From Zoogloea oleivorans (lineage in GTDB: Bacteria; Pseudomonadota; Gammaproteobacteria; Burkholderiales; Rhodocyclaceae): a stretch of 41,550 nt of DNA. The position numbers and the translations under genes are program-made. This document shows, piece by piece, positions 15,424-23,836 of the stretch. The notes below the pieces were generated by a model. The model worked only from the letters and a program-made list of their open reading frames with translations, searched no databases and was not told the origin of the DNA. Location: NCBI GenBank assembly GCA_030157785.1, contig JAOAUC010000048.1:1-41550 (forward strand). The letters are read 5' to 3'. Position 1 is the stretch's first letter; every line of letters begins with the position of its first letter.

Positions 15424-18171
15424 TCAGGCCTCCTGTTTCTTCAGCAGCACCACCGATGCCCCAAGGATCACCGGCACGGCGATCAGCAGCGGCCAGAACG
15501 CACTATGCAGGTCGGCAAAGCCGAGCGCCTTGCTGAACACGCCGCGGCTGATCATGAACATGTGGCTAGCCGGATAGATCTCGCCAAGCAGGCGGCCGCC
15601 GCCTTCCAGCGACGACACCGGATTGATTAGGCCGGCAAACTGTATCGCCGGAAGCATGGTGCCGAGCATGGCCAGGAACATCGCGGCAATCTGGCTGCGC
15701 GTGACGGTCGAGGCCAGCAGGCCCATTCCGGTCGCACTCAGGCTGAACAGGAAGGCCCCGGCCAGCAAGGTCGGAAAGCTCCCGGTCACCGGCACGCCAA
15801 ATACAGTCACTGCCAGCAGGCACATCAGGACAAAGTTGAGCATCGCCAGCGCCACATAGGGCGCCTGCTTGCCAAGCAGGAACTCGATGCGGGTGATCGG
15901 CGTGACATACAGGTTGATGATCGAACCCAGCTCCTTCTCGCGCACGACGGCCAGAGCGGTCAGCATGGCGGGCAACATCAGGAGCAGCAACGGGATCACC
16001 GCCGGCACCATGGCCGGCAGACTCTTCACGTCAGGGTTGTAGCGGTAGCGTGTCTCGATACCTGCCGTGCCCGGGCGCATCTGCCCTCCCCGCTCGCGCA
16101 CCTGTTCGAGCAGCCATAACTGATGCATGCCCTGCACGTAGCCGCTCACCGTCTCGGCGCGCTGCGGCATCGCGCCGTCGATCCACGCGCCAATCTGCAC
16201 CGCCCCGCCTCGCGCCACATCCCGCGCAAAACCTGGCGGGATCTCAAGCGCCAGCGACAACTCGCCACTGCGCATGCGCCGGTCGAGTTCGGCGTAGTCG
16301 GCAAGCGGCGGGCGCTCGCTGAAATAGCGCGAGCCGGCCAGGTTGAGGGCGTAGTTACGGCTCAGCGGAGTCTGGTCGCGGTCGAGCACCGCAAAGCGCA
16401 GGTTCTCCACGTCCATGCTGATCCCGAAGCCCATCACGAACATCAGCAGCAGCGAGCCGACCAGTGCCATGGTGGCACGCACCGGGTCGCGCTGCAGCTC
16501 AAGGCTTTCACGCCACACATAGCTGTAGATGCGGCCCAGACTCTGGTGAAAACGGCGCCCGCGAGTCGGCTTGGTGTGCGGTGTAACGCGGTTTTCTGCC
16601 GGCGCTGTGCGCTCTTCGGCAACTACGCCACCCACGCCGTCCGCCTCGATCAGGTAGTCGATAAAGGCATCTTCCAGCGTGGCCTTGCCACGCCGGGCGA
16701 TCAGTGTGGCCGGCGTGTCGCTGTCAAGCACACGGCCGGCATGCATCATCGACATGCGGTCGCAACGCGCCGCCTCGTTCATGAAGTGCGTCGAGATGAA
16801 GATGGTCACCTTGTCGCGCCGCGCCAGCTCGATCATCAGGCGCCAGAAGTTGTCCCGGGCGATGGGATCGACGCCGGAGGTCGGTTCATCGAGGATCAGC
16901 AGCTCGGGCTTGTGCACCATCGCCACCGCCAGTGACAGGCGCTGGCGCATTCCCAGCGGCAGGCTCTCGGGCAAGGTGTCGAGTACGTCGGCTAGGCCAA
17001 AACGCCTGACCATCTCGTCCACCCGCGCCGGTACTTCGGGCTCCGGCACATGGAAGAGGCGCGCGTGCAGCACCAGGTTCTGACGCACGCTCAACTCGCC
17101 ATACAGGGAGAAGGCCTGCGACATGTAGCCCACGCGCTGCCGCGTCGCCATGTCCTTCGGGTCGACGGGCTTGCCGAACAGCCACGCGTCCCCCTCGGTC
17201 GCGGCGAGCAGGCCGGTGAGCATCTTCATCGTGGTGGATTTGCCGCAGCCATTGGAACCCAGGAAGCCAAAGATCTCGCCCCGCCGGATGCGGAAATCCA
17301 CGTGATCCACCGCCACAAAATCACCGAAGCGCATCGTCAAACCCCGCGCTTCGATGGCGATATCGGATTCGTCGGCGTCCTCCAGCGGCGGAATTTCAAC
17401 CGCCGAATGGCCGCGCCGCTTTTCCTCCGGCAGTAAGGCAATGAAGGCCGCCTCAAGCGTCGCCGCGCCAGCATGGGCCATGAGCTCCTGCGGCTTGCCG
17501 GTCGCCAGCACCCGGCCGTCGTCCATGGCCACCAGCCAGTCGAAACGCTGGGCCTCGTCCATGTAAGCGGTAGCGACGATCACGCTCATGCCCGGGCGGC
17601 TCCGGCGAATGCGTGCAATCAAGTCCCAGAACTGGACACGGGCCAGCGGATCGACTCCGGTAGTCGGCTCGTCGAGAATCAGCAAATCCGGGTCGTGAAT
17701 TAGCGCACAGCACAAACCCAGCTTTTGTTTCATGCCGCCCGAGAGCTTGCCCGACGGGCGATCGAGAAACGGGAACAGCCCGGTGCTGCGGGTCAGCGCA
17801 TCGATGCGCCGGCGCCGCTCGGCCGTACCGTGGCCAAACAGTCGGGCAAAAAACTGCAGGTTTTCTTCCACCGACAAGGTCGGGTAAAGGTTCTTGCCCA
17901 GTCCCTGGGGCATGTAGGCGATGCGCGGGCAGACGAGATCCCGGTGGCGTTTGCTGCTCATGTCCCCACCCAGCGCCTCGACCTGCCCCTGCTGCATGGC
18001 CCGGGCGCCGGCGATCAGGGCCAGCAGGCTCGACTTGCCGACACCGTCGGGACCAATCAGGCCGACCATGCAGCCGGCCGGTACGTCCAGCGTCACCCCG
18101 TCAAGGGCGGCCGTCCTGCCATAGCGCAGGTGCACGCCCGCCAGACGGACCACCAGCGCAGCGGAGGTCAT
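15424..18171 (-). CDS. rbbA: RbbA-like fused ABC transporter: two ATPase domains plus permease
   Basis: A 915-residue protein close to the length of E. coli RbbA. The first ATPase has Walker [10 protein letters not shown] (40-48), signature LSGGM (143-147) and Walker B LLILDEP. The second has Walker [10 protein letters not shown] (305-313), a degenerate signature LPLGM (404-408) and Walker B LLILDEP. From about 570 an ABC-2 permease follows, with one early and five late membrane helices and the motif [16 protein letters not shown]. The start codon overlaps the HlyD stop in ATGA. RbbA was described as a ribosome-associated ATPase in E. coli, but the neighbours here (adaptor, permease, outer-membrane factor) argue for export. 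The substrate is unknown, with solvents or toxic aromatics likely. Confidence 0.93.
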   Translation of the reverse strand: MTSAALVVRLAGVHLRYGRTAALDGVTLDVPAGCMVGLIGPDGVGKSSLLALIAGARAMQQGQVEALGGDMSSKRHRDLVCPRIAYMPQGLGKNLYPTLSVEENLQFFARLFGHGTAERRRRIDALTRSTGLFPFLDRPSGKLSGGMKQKLGLCCALIHDPDLLILDEPTTGVDPLARVQFWDLIARIRRSRPGMSVIVATAYMDEAQRFDWLVAMDDGRVLATGKPQELMAHAGAATLEAAFIALLPEEKRRGHSAVEIPPLEDADESDIAIEARGLTMRFGDFVAVDHVDFRIRRGEIFGFLGSNGCGKSTTMKMLTGLLAATEGDAWLFGKPVDPKDMATRQRVGYMSQAFSLYGELSVRQNLVLHARLFHVPEPEVPARVDEMVRRFGLADVLDTLPESLPLGMRQRLSLAVAMVHKPELLILDEPTSGVDPIARDNFWRLMIELARRDKVTIFISTHFMNEAARCDRMSMMHAGRVLDSDTPATLIARRGKATLEDAFIDYLIEADGVGGVVAEERTAPAENRVTPHTKPTRGRRFHQSLGRIYSYVWRESLELQRDPVRATMALVGSLLLMFVMGFGISMDVENLRFAVLDRDQTPLSRNYALNLAGSRYFSERPPLADYAELDRRMRSGELSLALEIPPGFARDVARGGAVQIGAWIDGAMPQRAETVSGYVQGMHQLWLLEQVRERGGQMRPGTAGIETRYRYNPDVKSLPAMVPAVIPLLLLMLPAMLTALAVVREKELGSIINLYVTPITRIEFLLGKQAPYVALAMLNFVLMCLLAVTVFGVPVTGSFPTLLAGAFLFSLSATGMGLLASTVTRSQIAAMFLAMLGTMLPAIQFAGLINPVSSLEGGGRLLGEIYPASHMFMISRGVFSKALGFADLHSAFWPLLIAVPVILGASVVLLKKQEA

Positions 18172-19238
18172 GGCACGACCTTCTTCTCCAGTGACACCGG
18201 CCACGCCGCCTGCGGATCGATCTTCACCCAGGCCACACCCGGCAAGCCCGTCTTGACCTGCTGCAGGTGCTTCATCAGCAGCTCGCGATCAATCTGCGCC
18301 TTGATGCGGAACATCAGTTTCTGGCGCTCGCTGACCGTTTCCACCGTCTTGGGGGTGAACTGGGCGGTGCTGGAGACAAACGAAACCCTGGCCGGAATCA
18401 CGAACTGCGGCGCGGCATCGAGCACGATACGCACCTCGCTGCCCAGCGCCACTTTGCCAGCCACGGTTTCGGGCAGGAAGAAGCTCATGTAGACCTCGGT
18501 GAGATCCACCAGGTTGAGGAGCTTGCCGCCACCGCCCAGCACTTCGCCCGGCTGGGCGACCCGGTATTGCACCCGGCCGGCGCGCGGCGCCTTGAGCACG
18601 CTGTCGGAGAGGTCGGCATCGACGCGTGCGACGCTCGCCTTGGCGGCCGCCACGCTGGATTGGGCACCGGTAACCTGGGTACGCGCCGCGGTGATCGCCG
18701 CCCGCGCAGCCGCCACCTGGGCCTTGGTGGCCACCACCGCGGCCTGGGCACTGCGGGCCTTGGCGCGGTCATCGTCCAGCTCTTGCCCCGATGACGCCCC
18801 CTCTCCGGCCAGCGTTTCGGAACGCACCAGGCGACGCTGCGCCGCGTCGAGCTCACTTTCACGCTGCACCACCAGCGCCTGGGCCGCCTGATGATCGCTG
18901 TCGCGCAAGGCCACCTGCGCCTCGGCCCCGGCCACCGCCTGCAAGGCCTGCTGGTAGCGGGCCAGCGCCTCGTCCCGCTGGGCCTGCAAGTTGTCGATCT
19001 GCATACGGGCGAGAGGCTGACCGGCGCTGACGAAGTCGCCTTCACGCACCAGGACGTCCTCGACCCGGCCGGCCAGCTTGGTGGCCACATCGACTTCGGT
19101 CGCCTCGATACGGCCATTACCGCTGACCAGCCCCTCATTCGGCCCCTGGTTGCGCAGTACGTTCCAGGCGTAGTAGCCCAGCGCTACGGCAGCAACCAAG
19201 GCAAGGGCGGGAAGAAATTTCCTGACAGTGGGGTTCAT
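18168..19238 (-). CDS. HlyD-family periplasmic adaptor (YhiI-like)
   Basis: A 356-residue membrane-fusion protein. It has an N-terminal membrane anchor (about 8-25), then the first lipoyl half ([27 protein letters not shown], shown in part here as the E-A-T-E-V-D-V motif), a long alanine-rich coiled-coil hairpin (about 75-190), the second lipoyl half and a beta-barrel domain. It links the inner-membrane ABC exporter with the outer-membrane factor. The start MNPTVRK overlaps the stop of the outer-membrane factor gene in ATGA, and its own stop overlaps the RbbA-like start in the same way, so the three genes are translationally coupled. Confidence 0.93.
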   Translation of the reverse strand: MNPTVRKFLPALALVAAVALGYYAWNVLRNQGPNEGLVSGNGRIEATEVDVATKLAGRVEDVLVREGDFVSAGQPLARMQIDNLQAQRDEALARYQQALQAVAGAEAQVALRDSDHQAAQALVVQRESELDAAQRRLVRSETLAGEGASSGQELDDDRAKARSAQAAVVATKAQVAAARAAITAARTQVTGAQSSVAAAKASVARVDADLSDSVLKAPRAGRVQYRVAQPGEVLGGGGKLLNLVDLTEVYMSFFLPETVAGKVALGSEVRIVLDAAPQFVIPARVSFVSSTAQFTPKTVETVSERQKLMFRIKAQIDRELLMKHLQQVKTGLPGVAWVKIDPQAAWPVSLEKKVVP

Positions 19239-20692
19239 GGTCTTGCCTGCGTGTCGTTCGTTCCATCGGTACAAGCGCCGGGCGTGCCACCGCCCAGCGC
19301 GGAATACAGCGCCACTTGCGCACTCAGCAGCGCCCGTCGCGTCTGCACCACCTGTTGCTCGACGGCCAGCAACTCGCGCTCGGCATCAAGCACTTCCAGG
19401 TAGCGCGCCGCGCCGCTGTCGTAGCGCAGCTTGGCCAGCCTCGCCCGCTCGGTCTGCACCGCAAGGCTGGCGCTCAGCGTACGCACCTGCTCACCGAGCC
19501 AGTGGCGCGCCGCCAGGGCATCGGCCACATCGCGGAAGGCCGCCTGGATAACCTGCTGATAACGCACCACGGCCTGTTCGCGCCGCACCCGGGCCAGGTC
19601 GAGGGCCGCCTCGCGACGCCCGCCATCAAAAATCGGCAGGGAGACACTCGGCGCGAAGGTCCACGCGGCGCTGCCATTGCGGAAAAGTCCATCCAGTTCG
19701 GCGCTGGCCGTGCCGAAAGACCCCGTCAATGCAATACGCGGAAAAAACGCCGCCCGCGCAGCACCAATATTGGCGCTCGCGGCTTTCAGGCTATGCTCGG
19801 CAGCCACGATGTCGGGTCGTGAAGTGAGCAGATCGGATGGAAGACCAGGCGCCAGCGCGCGAAAGGTGGCGTTCTCATCGAGATGATCGGCCGTCCGCAG
19901 CTGACCGGCATCCATGCCTGTCAGCAAGACCAGGGAGTTAGCCTGTGCGGCCCGCGCCTGTTCAAGCTGGGCCTGCAGCGTGGTGGCTTGCTGCCACAGG
20001 ACTTCCACCTGCGTCAGCTCCAGTTTCGAGGTTGCGCCAAGCGCCACCCGGCGCCGGAAAATGCGCAGCGATTCGGCACGGCTGGCAACCGTGCGGCGGG
20101 TCAGGGCAAGGCGCTCGTCGAGTTCGCTCAAGCCAAAATAAGCGTTGCTCACTTGGGCGATAAGGCTCAGGGTGCTTGCCGCGTGCGCGGCGTCGGTGGC
20201 CAGATAAGTTTCGAGGGCGGCGGCCTCCAGGCTGCGGACGCGGCCCCAGAAATCTGCCTCCCAGCTATTGAAACCGACGCCCAGTTGGAACTGGCTGCCG
20301 ATGACCCGCTCTCCGCTGACGCTCAGGTCGGCGGGAACCCGCGCGCGCGCCGCATCGAAGCCCATGGAGACCGCCGGAAAACGCTCCGCGCGCTGGATGC
20401 CATAAGCCGCGCGCGCCTCTTCGACGCGAAGCAGCGCACCACGCAAGTCCCGGTTGTTGACCAAGGCTTGGTCGACCACCGTGAGCAGGCGGGAATCGGT
20501 GAAGTAGTCGCGCCAGCAGATCTCCGCTGCCGGTGTCGTGCTGATCGCGGCACCTGCATCGGGATAGATTGCAGGCACCGGCAGCGGCGGCTGCTCGTGG
20601 GGTGGCGCCAGGCTTGCACAGCCGGCCAGCAAACCGGAGATCGCCAGCGGCAAAGCCCGCCGTAACCGGGGAAACATCGCTGTACTTGGCAT
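19235..20692 (-). CDS. NodT-family outer-membrane efflux lipoprotein
   Basis: About 485 residues. It has a lipoprotein signal with the lipobox LLAGC (Cys25) and two outer-membrane-efflux repeats of the TolC type (long alanine-rich helices, with the segment LGVGFNSWEADFWGRVRSLEAA-like beta strands of the family near 130-150). It is the channel of the tripartite exporter and the first gene of the operon. The ATG at 20692 is my choice, but the ribosome site is weak; a TTG nine bases upstream and an ATG five codons downstream are alternatives. It is divergent from a TetR gene. Confidence 0.92.
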   Translation of the reverse strand: MPSTAMFPRLRRALPLAISGLLAGCASLAPPHEQPPLPVPAIYPDAGAAISTTPAAEICWRDYFTDSRLLTVVDQALVNNRDLRGALLRVEEARAAYGIQRAERFPAVSMGFDAARARVPADLSVSGERVIGSQFQLGVGFNSWEADFWGRVRSLEAAALETYLATDAAHAASTLSLIAQVSNAYFGLSELDERLALTRRTVASRAESLRIFRRRVALGATSKLELTQVEVLWQQATTLQAQLEQARAAQANSLVLLTGMDAGQLRTADHLDENATFRALAPGLPSDLLTSRPDIVAAEHSLKAASANIGAARAAFFPRIALTGSFGTASAELDGLFRNGSAAWTFAPSVSLPIFDGGRREAALDLARVRREQAVVRYQQVIQAAFRDVADALAARHWLGEQVRTLSASLAVQTERARLAKLRYDSGAARYLEVLDAERELLAVEQQVVQTRRALLSAQVALYSALGGGTPGACTDGTNDTQARP

Positions 20693-20783
20693 TTTGAGCA
20701 AAACGCACGGAGGCCGCCGCCCACGACTGCCGAAACAATATCAGGGTCAATCCGCTTTCTGGACGGGAGCTGCGGATCGTTAC

Positions 20784-20802
20784 CGACCAACTAGTCGTTA
20801 GT
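20784..20802. promoter_or_regulatory. Possible TetR operator in the divergent efflux/TetR region
   Basis: In the 192-base region between the efflux operon and its TetR gene, CGACCAACTAGTCG has complementary CGAC/GTCG ends and overlaps ACTAGTCGTTAGT with ACTA/TAGT ends. Nested short repeats like this are common for TetR sites in such divergent pairs, but the arms are short and the call is weak. Confidence 0.3.
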
Positions 20803-20884
20803 ATATTCTCATGCCAGACTCCGGCGTGAAGATCTCGCTTCGGTTATCTTACGCACCCCACAAGCCCCCATCGGGCACCATCCC

Positions 20885-21532
20885 ATGCCTACATCCGACA
20901 AACCGGCCGACGAAACAGAAACACGCACCCCGCGCCAACGCCTGTCGCCGGACACCCGCATCCCGCTGATTCTCGACGCGGCGCTGGTCGAGTTTTCGGC
21001 ACGTGGTTACAACGCCACCCGCATCGATGACATCGCGGCGCGGGCCGGCCTGTCCAAGGGAGGGCTCTACGCGCACTTCTCCGGCAAGGACAAGGTTTTC
21101 GAGGCCCTGCTCAAGCGCTCGCTGGTGGCCCCGGTGCTGGAGATCGAGTCGCTCCTCGACCACTCCGCCGACATGCGTAGCCTCATCGAACATCTCGTCG
21201 ATCTCCTTCATGCGCAACTGACCAATCCCGTGATGCGGGCCACCGCGCGCCTGCTGTTCTCCGAAGGCCATCGTCTTCCCGACGTGGTAGCGCTGTGGCG
21301 CCAAAACACCCTCGATGCCATGCACTTTCAGCTCGGTGTGCTGCTGCGCCGCTGTGTCGCCCAGGGCTTGTGCAAAGACAGCGCGGTGGTCAGGCATCCG
21401 TGGCTGATCCTGTCGCCGGTCGCCCATACGCTTATCCAGCAGCTCGCCTTCGGCACACTACCGCCCAAAGAGCTTCGACAGGCCAGGGACGCCCACGTGG
21501 ACATGCTTTGCGAGCTGCTCCTTATGACCTGA
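20885..21532 (+). CDS. TetR-family regulator of the efflux operon
   Basis: A 215-residue regulator with the TetR DNA-binding domain at about 25-75. The helix-turn-helix reads RIDDIAARAGLSKGGLYAHF, followed by KDKVFEALL. The C-terminal ligand domain is not recognisable to a subfamily. Divergence from the exporter operon with a 192-base shared region is the standard layout of an AcrR/TtgR-like repressor and its pump. A hairpin with a T-tract lies 24 bases after its stop codon. Confidence 0.92.
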   Translation: MPTSDKPADETETRTPRQRLSPDTRIPLILDAALVEFSARGYNATRIDDIAARAGLSKGGLYAHFSGKDKVFEALLKRSLVAPVLEIESLLDHSADMRSLIEHLVDLLHAQLTNPVMRATARLLFSEGHRLPDVVALWRQNTLDAMHFQLGVLLRRCVAQGLCKDSAVVRHPWLILSPVAHTLIQQLAFGTLPPKELRQARDAHVDMLCELLLMT

Positions 21533-21556
21533 AGACCGGCAGCCCCCAAGAACCAT

Positions 21557-21590
21557 AAAAAGAACACTTATATTAGAAGTGTTCTTTTTT
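21557..21590 (+). terminator. Inverted repeat with T-tract after the TetR gene
   Basis: AAAAAGAACACTT and AAGTGTTCTTTTT are perfect 13-base complements around a seven-base loop, ending in six T. The place after a stop codon suits an intrinsic terminator, although the stem is AT-rich. The core AAGTGTT recurs in the palindrome directly before the Rieske gene, so it may also or instead be a regulator site. Confidence 0.55.
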
Positions 21591-21648
21591 ACGTACACAG
21601 GAAGCATTTTCGGCGCTTTTTTCTCTCTCTTCGTAAATTCATTGCCAG

Positions 21649-21662
21649 TTGACCTAGGTCAA
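21649..21662. promoter_or_regulatory. FNR/DNR-type palindrome TTGACCTAGGTCAA
   Basis: A perfect 14-base palindrome of the form TTGAC-N4-GTCAA, close to the FNR/ANR/DNR consensus TTGAT-N4-ATCAA. Its centre lies about 43 bases before the start of transcription predicted from a TACTTT at 21687-21692, near the -41.5 position of class II activation. It would put the Rieske operon under oxygen- or NO-responsive control. The protein that binds it is not known. Confidence 0.55.
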
Positions 21663-21693
21663 ATCAACCACTTTGGCCGAAGGGGATACTTTC

Positions 21694-21733
21694 CTTAAGT
21701 TAAACATTTTTATTAAAAGTGTTTACTTTTAAG
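21694..21733. promoter_or_regulatory. Nested palindromes before the Rieske operon
   Basis: AAAAGT-GTTT-ACTTTT (21715-21730) is a perfect 6-base inverted repeat. It lies within a larger imperfect repeat whose left half contains TTAAACA and whose right half contains TGTTTA. It lies just after the predicted transcription start and 32 bases before the start codon, a typical repressor position. It shares AAGTGTT with the repeat at 21557-21590. Confidence 0.45.
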
Positions 21734-21761
21734 TAGTGTAATCCCAAAGGAGGAGAAAGCA

Positions 21762-23153
21762 ATGCAGAAGAATTCACAGCGCACGCTGGCCGACGGGACC
21801 CGCATTTCCGATCTGATCAATCTGGAAACCCGGGAGGTCGCCATGCGGACCCTGTCGGACCCGGAACTGTATGAACTGGAAATGGAGCGGATTTTCGCCA
21901 AGACCTGGGTCTTCCTGGGTCACGAGACCGAGATACCCAAGTCTGGCGATTTCATGGTGCGCGACCTGGGCTCGGATTCCGTGCTGGTGACACGGGACAA
22001 GGACGGCATCAATGTTTCACTGAACGTCTGTCCGCACCGGGGCATGAAGATTTCGACCCTCGACTGCGGCAACACCCAGGCCCACGTGTGCATCTACCAC
22101 GGCTGGGCCTTCAAGCCAAACGGCGACTTCATTGGCGCCCCTGTCGAGAAGGAGTCCATGCACGGCAAGCTGCTGACCAAGGAGCAACTCGGACTCAAGA
22201 AGGCTCGCGTAGCCATCTACGGTGGCCTGATCTTTGCAACCTGGAACATCGACGGCCCGAGCTTTGACGAGTTCCTCGGTGATGCCAAGTGGTACTTCGA
22301 CACGCTGTGGTGCCGCACTGACAAGGGTATGGAAGTACTCGGCCCCCCGCAGCGCTTCACCATCCGCGCCAACTGGAAAACCGCCTGCGAGCAATCGGCC
22401 TCCGATGGATTTCATGTGCTCACCCTGCACCGCTGGCTGTCTGAAGTCGGCCCCTACCGCAAGCCGGGCAGTGAAGGCGGCGGCGGCGATCTGACCCCGG
22501 AGATGTACGGCTCCGAGGTGTACACCGCCCACGCCCACACCATGCGCTGCATCGAGCTGGACAGGAAGATCCGCCGCCTCACCGGCAAGGACCCGTCCGA
22601 GCTGTCGGTCAAGGAAAAGCTCGAAGCCCTGCCGCCGCCGGGTGTCACCCAGGAAATGATTCCGGAACTGCTGCGCAACCTGAGTGAAGATCAGTTGAAG
22701 GTCATCACCTGGCGTCCGCCGCAGGTTGGCAACTTCTTCCCCAACGGCCTGTTCGAGTTTGTTTACATCCCGACCCCCGATGGCGTGGTCGGTGTGATGG
22801 CTCTGCATGCCTACGTGCCCAAGGGCCCGGACAAGCTGGAATTCGTGAACTGGATTCTCGCCGAGAAGGACACCCCGCCGGAACTCAAGGCCACCATGCT
22901 GCGCCTCGGCGTGCAGCTGCTGGGCACCTCCGGGATGGTTGAGCAGGACGACTCCGACACCTGGCCGCACCAGACCATTGCTGCCAAGGGCGCGGTCAGC
23001 AAGCACATCACCCTCAAGTACCAGGCCATGTACGAGACCGGCAAACCCGAAGGCTGGCCCGGCCCCGGCGATGTAGGTGACGGCTTCACAAAGGACGATA
23101 CCCAGTGGCGCTGGTGGCAGTACTGGCACGAACTGATGACGGCCGAAAGCTGA
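21762..23153 (+). CDS. Rieske non-heme iron oxygenase, alpha subunit
   Basis: A 463-residue catalytic subunit of an aromatic-ring-hydroxylating type oxygenase. The Rieske [2Fe-2S] ligands are Cys90 and His92 (CPHRG) and Cys110 and His113 (CIYHGW). The catalytic domain has the bridging Asp215 and iron ligands His218 and His223 in SDGFHVLTLH, and the third ligand in EQDD (396-397). A strong AAAGGAGG ribosome site precedes the ATG. It is followed by its beta subunit, so an alpha3-beta3 enzyme is expected. Such enzymes usually cis-dihydroxylate or monohydroxylate aromatic rings using electrons from a ferredoxin, which is not encoded nearby. The glycine-rich loop GSEGGGGDL near 236-244 is unusual to my eye. 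The substrate is unknown. Confidence 0.95.
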   Translation: MQKNSQRTLADGTRISDLINLETREVAMRTLSDPELYELEMERIFAKTWVFLGHETEIPKSGDFMVRDLGSDSVLVTRDKDGINVSLNVCPHRGMKISTLDCGNTQAHVCIYHGWAFKPNGDFIGAPVEKESMHGKLLTKEQLGLKKARVAIYGGLIFATWNIDGPSFDEFLGDAKWYFDTLWCRTDKGMEVLGPPQRFTIRANWKTACEQSASDGFHVLTLHRWLSEVGPYRKPGSEGGGGDLTPEMYGSEVYTAHAHTMRCIELDRKIRRLTGKDPSELSVKEKLEALPPPGVTQEMIPELLRNLSEDQLKVITWRPPQVGNFFPNGLFEFVYIPTPDGVVGVMALHAYVPKGPDKLEFVNWILAEKDTPPELKATMLRLGVQLLGTSGMVEQDDSDTWPHQTIAAKGAVSKHITLKYQAMYETGKPEGWPGPGDVGDGFTKDDTQWRWWQYWHELMTAES

Positions 23154-23194
23154 TCGACGCGCCAATCCAACCAGACCACATTCGGGAGACATCC

Positions 23195-23764
23195 ATGCTG
23201 CAGAACCTTCTTGAACCCACCCCGCTGCCCCCGTCCGTGCGCGCCAACCGACTCGCCATCGGCAGCCCGGAATACAACGAGATTCTCGACTTCCTCTACG
23301 ACGAGGCCGAGATGCTCGACAACCTGCGTCTTGCGGAATGGGGCGAACTGCTGACCCAGGACCTGGAATACAACGCCCCGCTGCGTCACACCCGGTCCAC
23401 CGCCCAGTTCGATCAGACGTACATCCGCACCGTCCAGCACCTTCACGAGAGCTACGGCTCGATGCTGATGCGGATAAAGCGCATCACCGACACCAAGAGC
23501 GCCTGGGGCGAAGACCCCCCATCACGGGTCAAGCGCATGGTCAGCAACGTTCGCGTCTACAAGACCGACAAAACCGACGAATACAAGGTGGAAAGCTACC
23601 TGCTGGTCACCCGCAGCCGCTTCGACTTCGACTACTTCGACCTGATTCCCTGCGTGCGCTACGACATCCTGCGCCGGATCGAGGGCAGCCTGAAGCTGGC
23701 CCGCCGGGAAATCCTGCTGGACCAGGTGGTCATCGGCACGCCCAATCTGGGCATCATTCTCTGA
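23195..23764 (+). CDS. Ring-hydroxylating oxygenase, beta subunit
   Basis: A 189-residue protein of the SnoaL-like/NTF2 fold used by small subunits of Rieske dioxygenases. Features include the helical opening with FLYDEAEMLDNLRLAEWGELL, the HLHESYGSMLMRIKRI region, and the C-terminal pattern RREILLDQVVIGTPNLGIIL that resembles the R-x-I-x-L-D ending of known beta subunits. It is structural and stabilises the alpha trimer. The ATG at 23195 has GGGAGA upstream and begins MLQNLLEP; an earlier in-frame start would overlap the alpha gene. It lies 41 bases after the alpha gene. Confidence 0.92.
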   Translation: MLQNLLEPTPLPPSVRANRLAIGSPEYNEILDFLYDEAEMLDNLRLAEWGELLTQDLEYNAPLRHTRSTAQFDQTYIRTVQHLHESYGSMLMRIKRITDTKSAWGEDPPSRVKRMVSNVRVYKTDKTDEYKVESYLLVTRSRFDFDYFDLIPCVRYDILRRIEGSLKLARREILLDQVVIGTPNLGIIL

Positions 23765-23793
23765 TCACGGCATAGACCGGAAAACCGCACACG

Positions 23794-23822
23794 CCGTCCC
23801 TCCCGGCATTGGGGGGCGACGG
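23794..23822. other. Intercistronic hairpin between beta subunit and amidohydrolase
   Basis: CCGTCCCTCCC and GGGGGGCGACGG can pair with a small bulge around a six-base loop in the 72-base gap. There is no T-tract. It may affect mRNA stability or ribosome access; the amidohydrolase ribosome site AGGAGA follows directly. Confidence 0.4.
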
Positions 23823-23836
23823 TCAGGAGACAAGAC

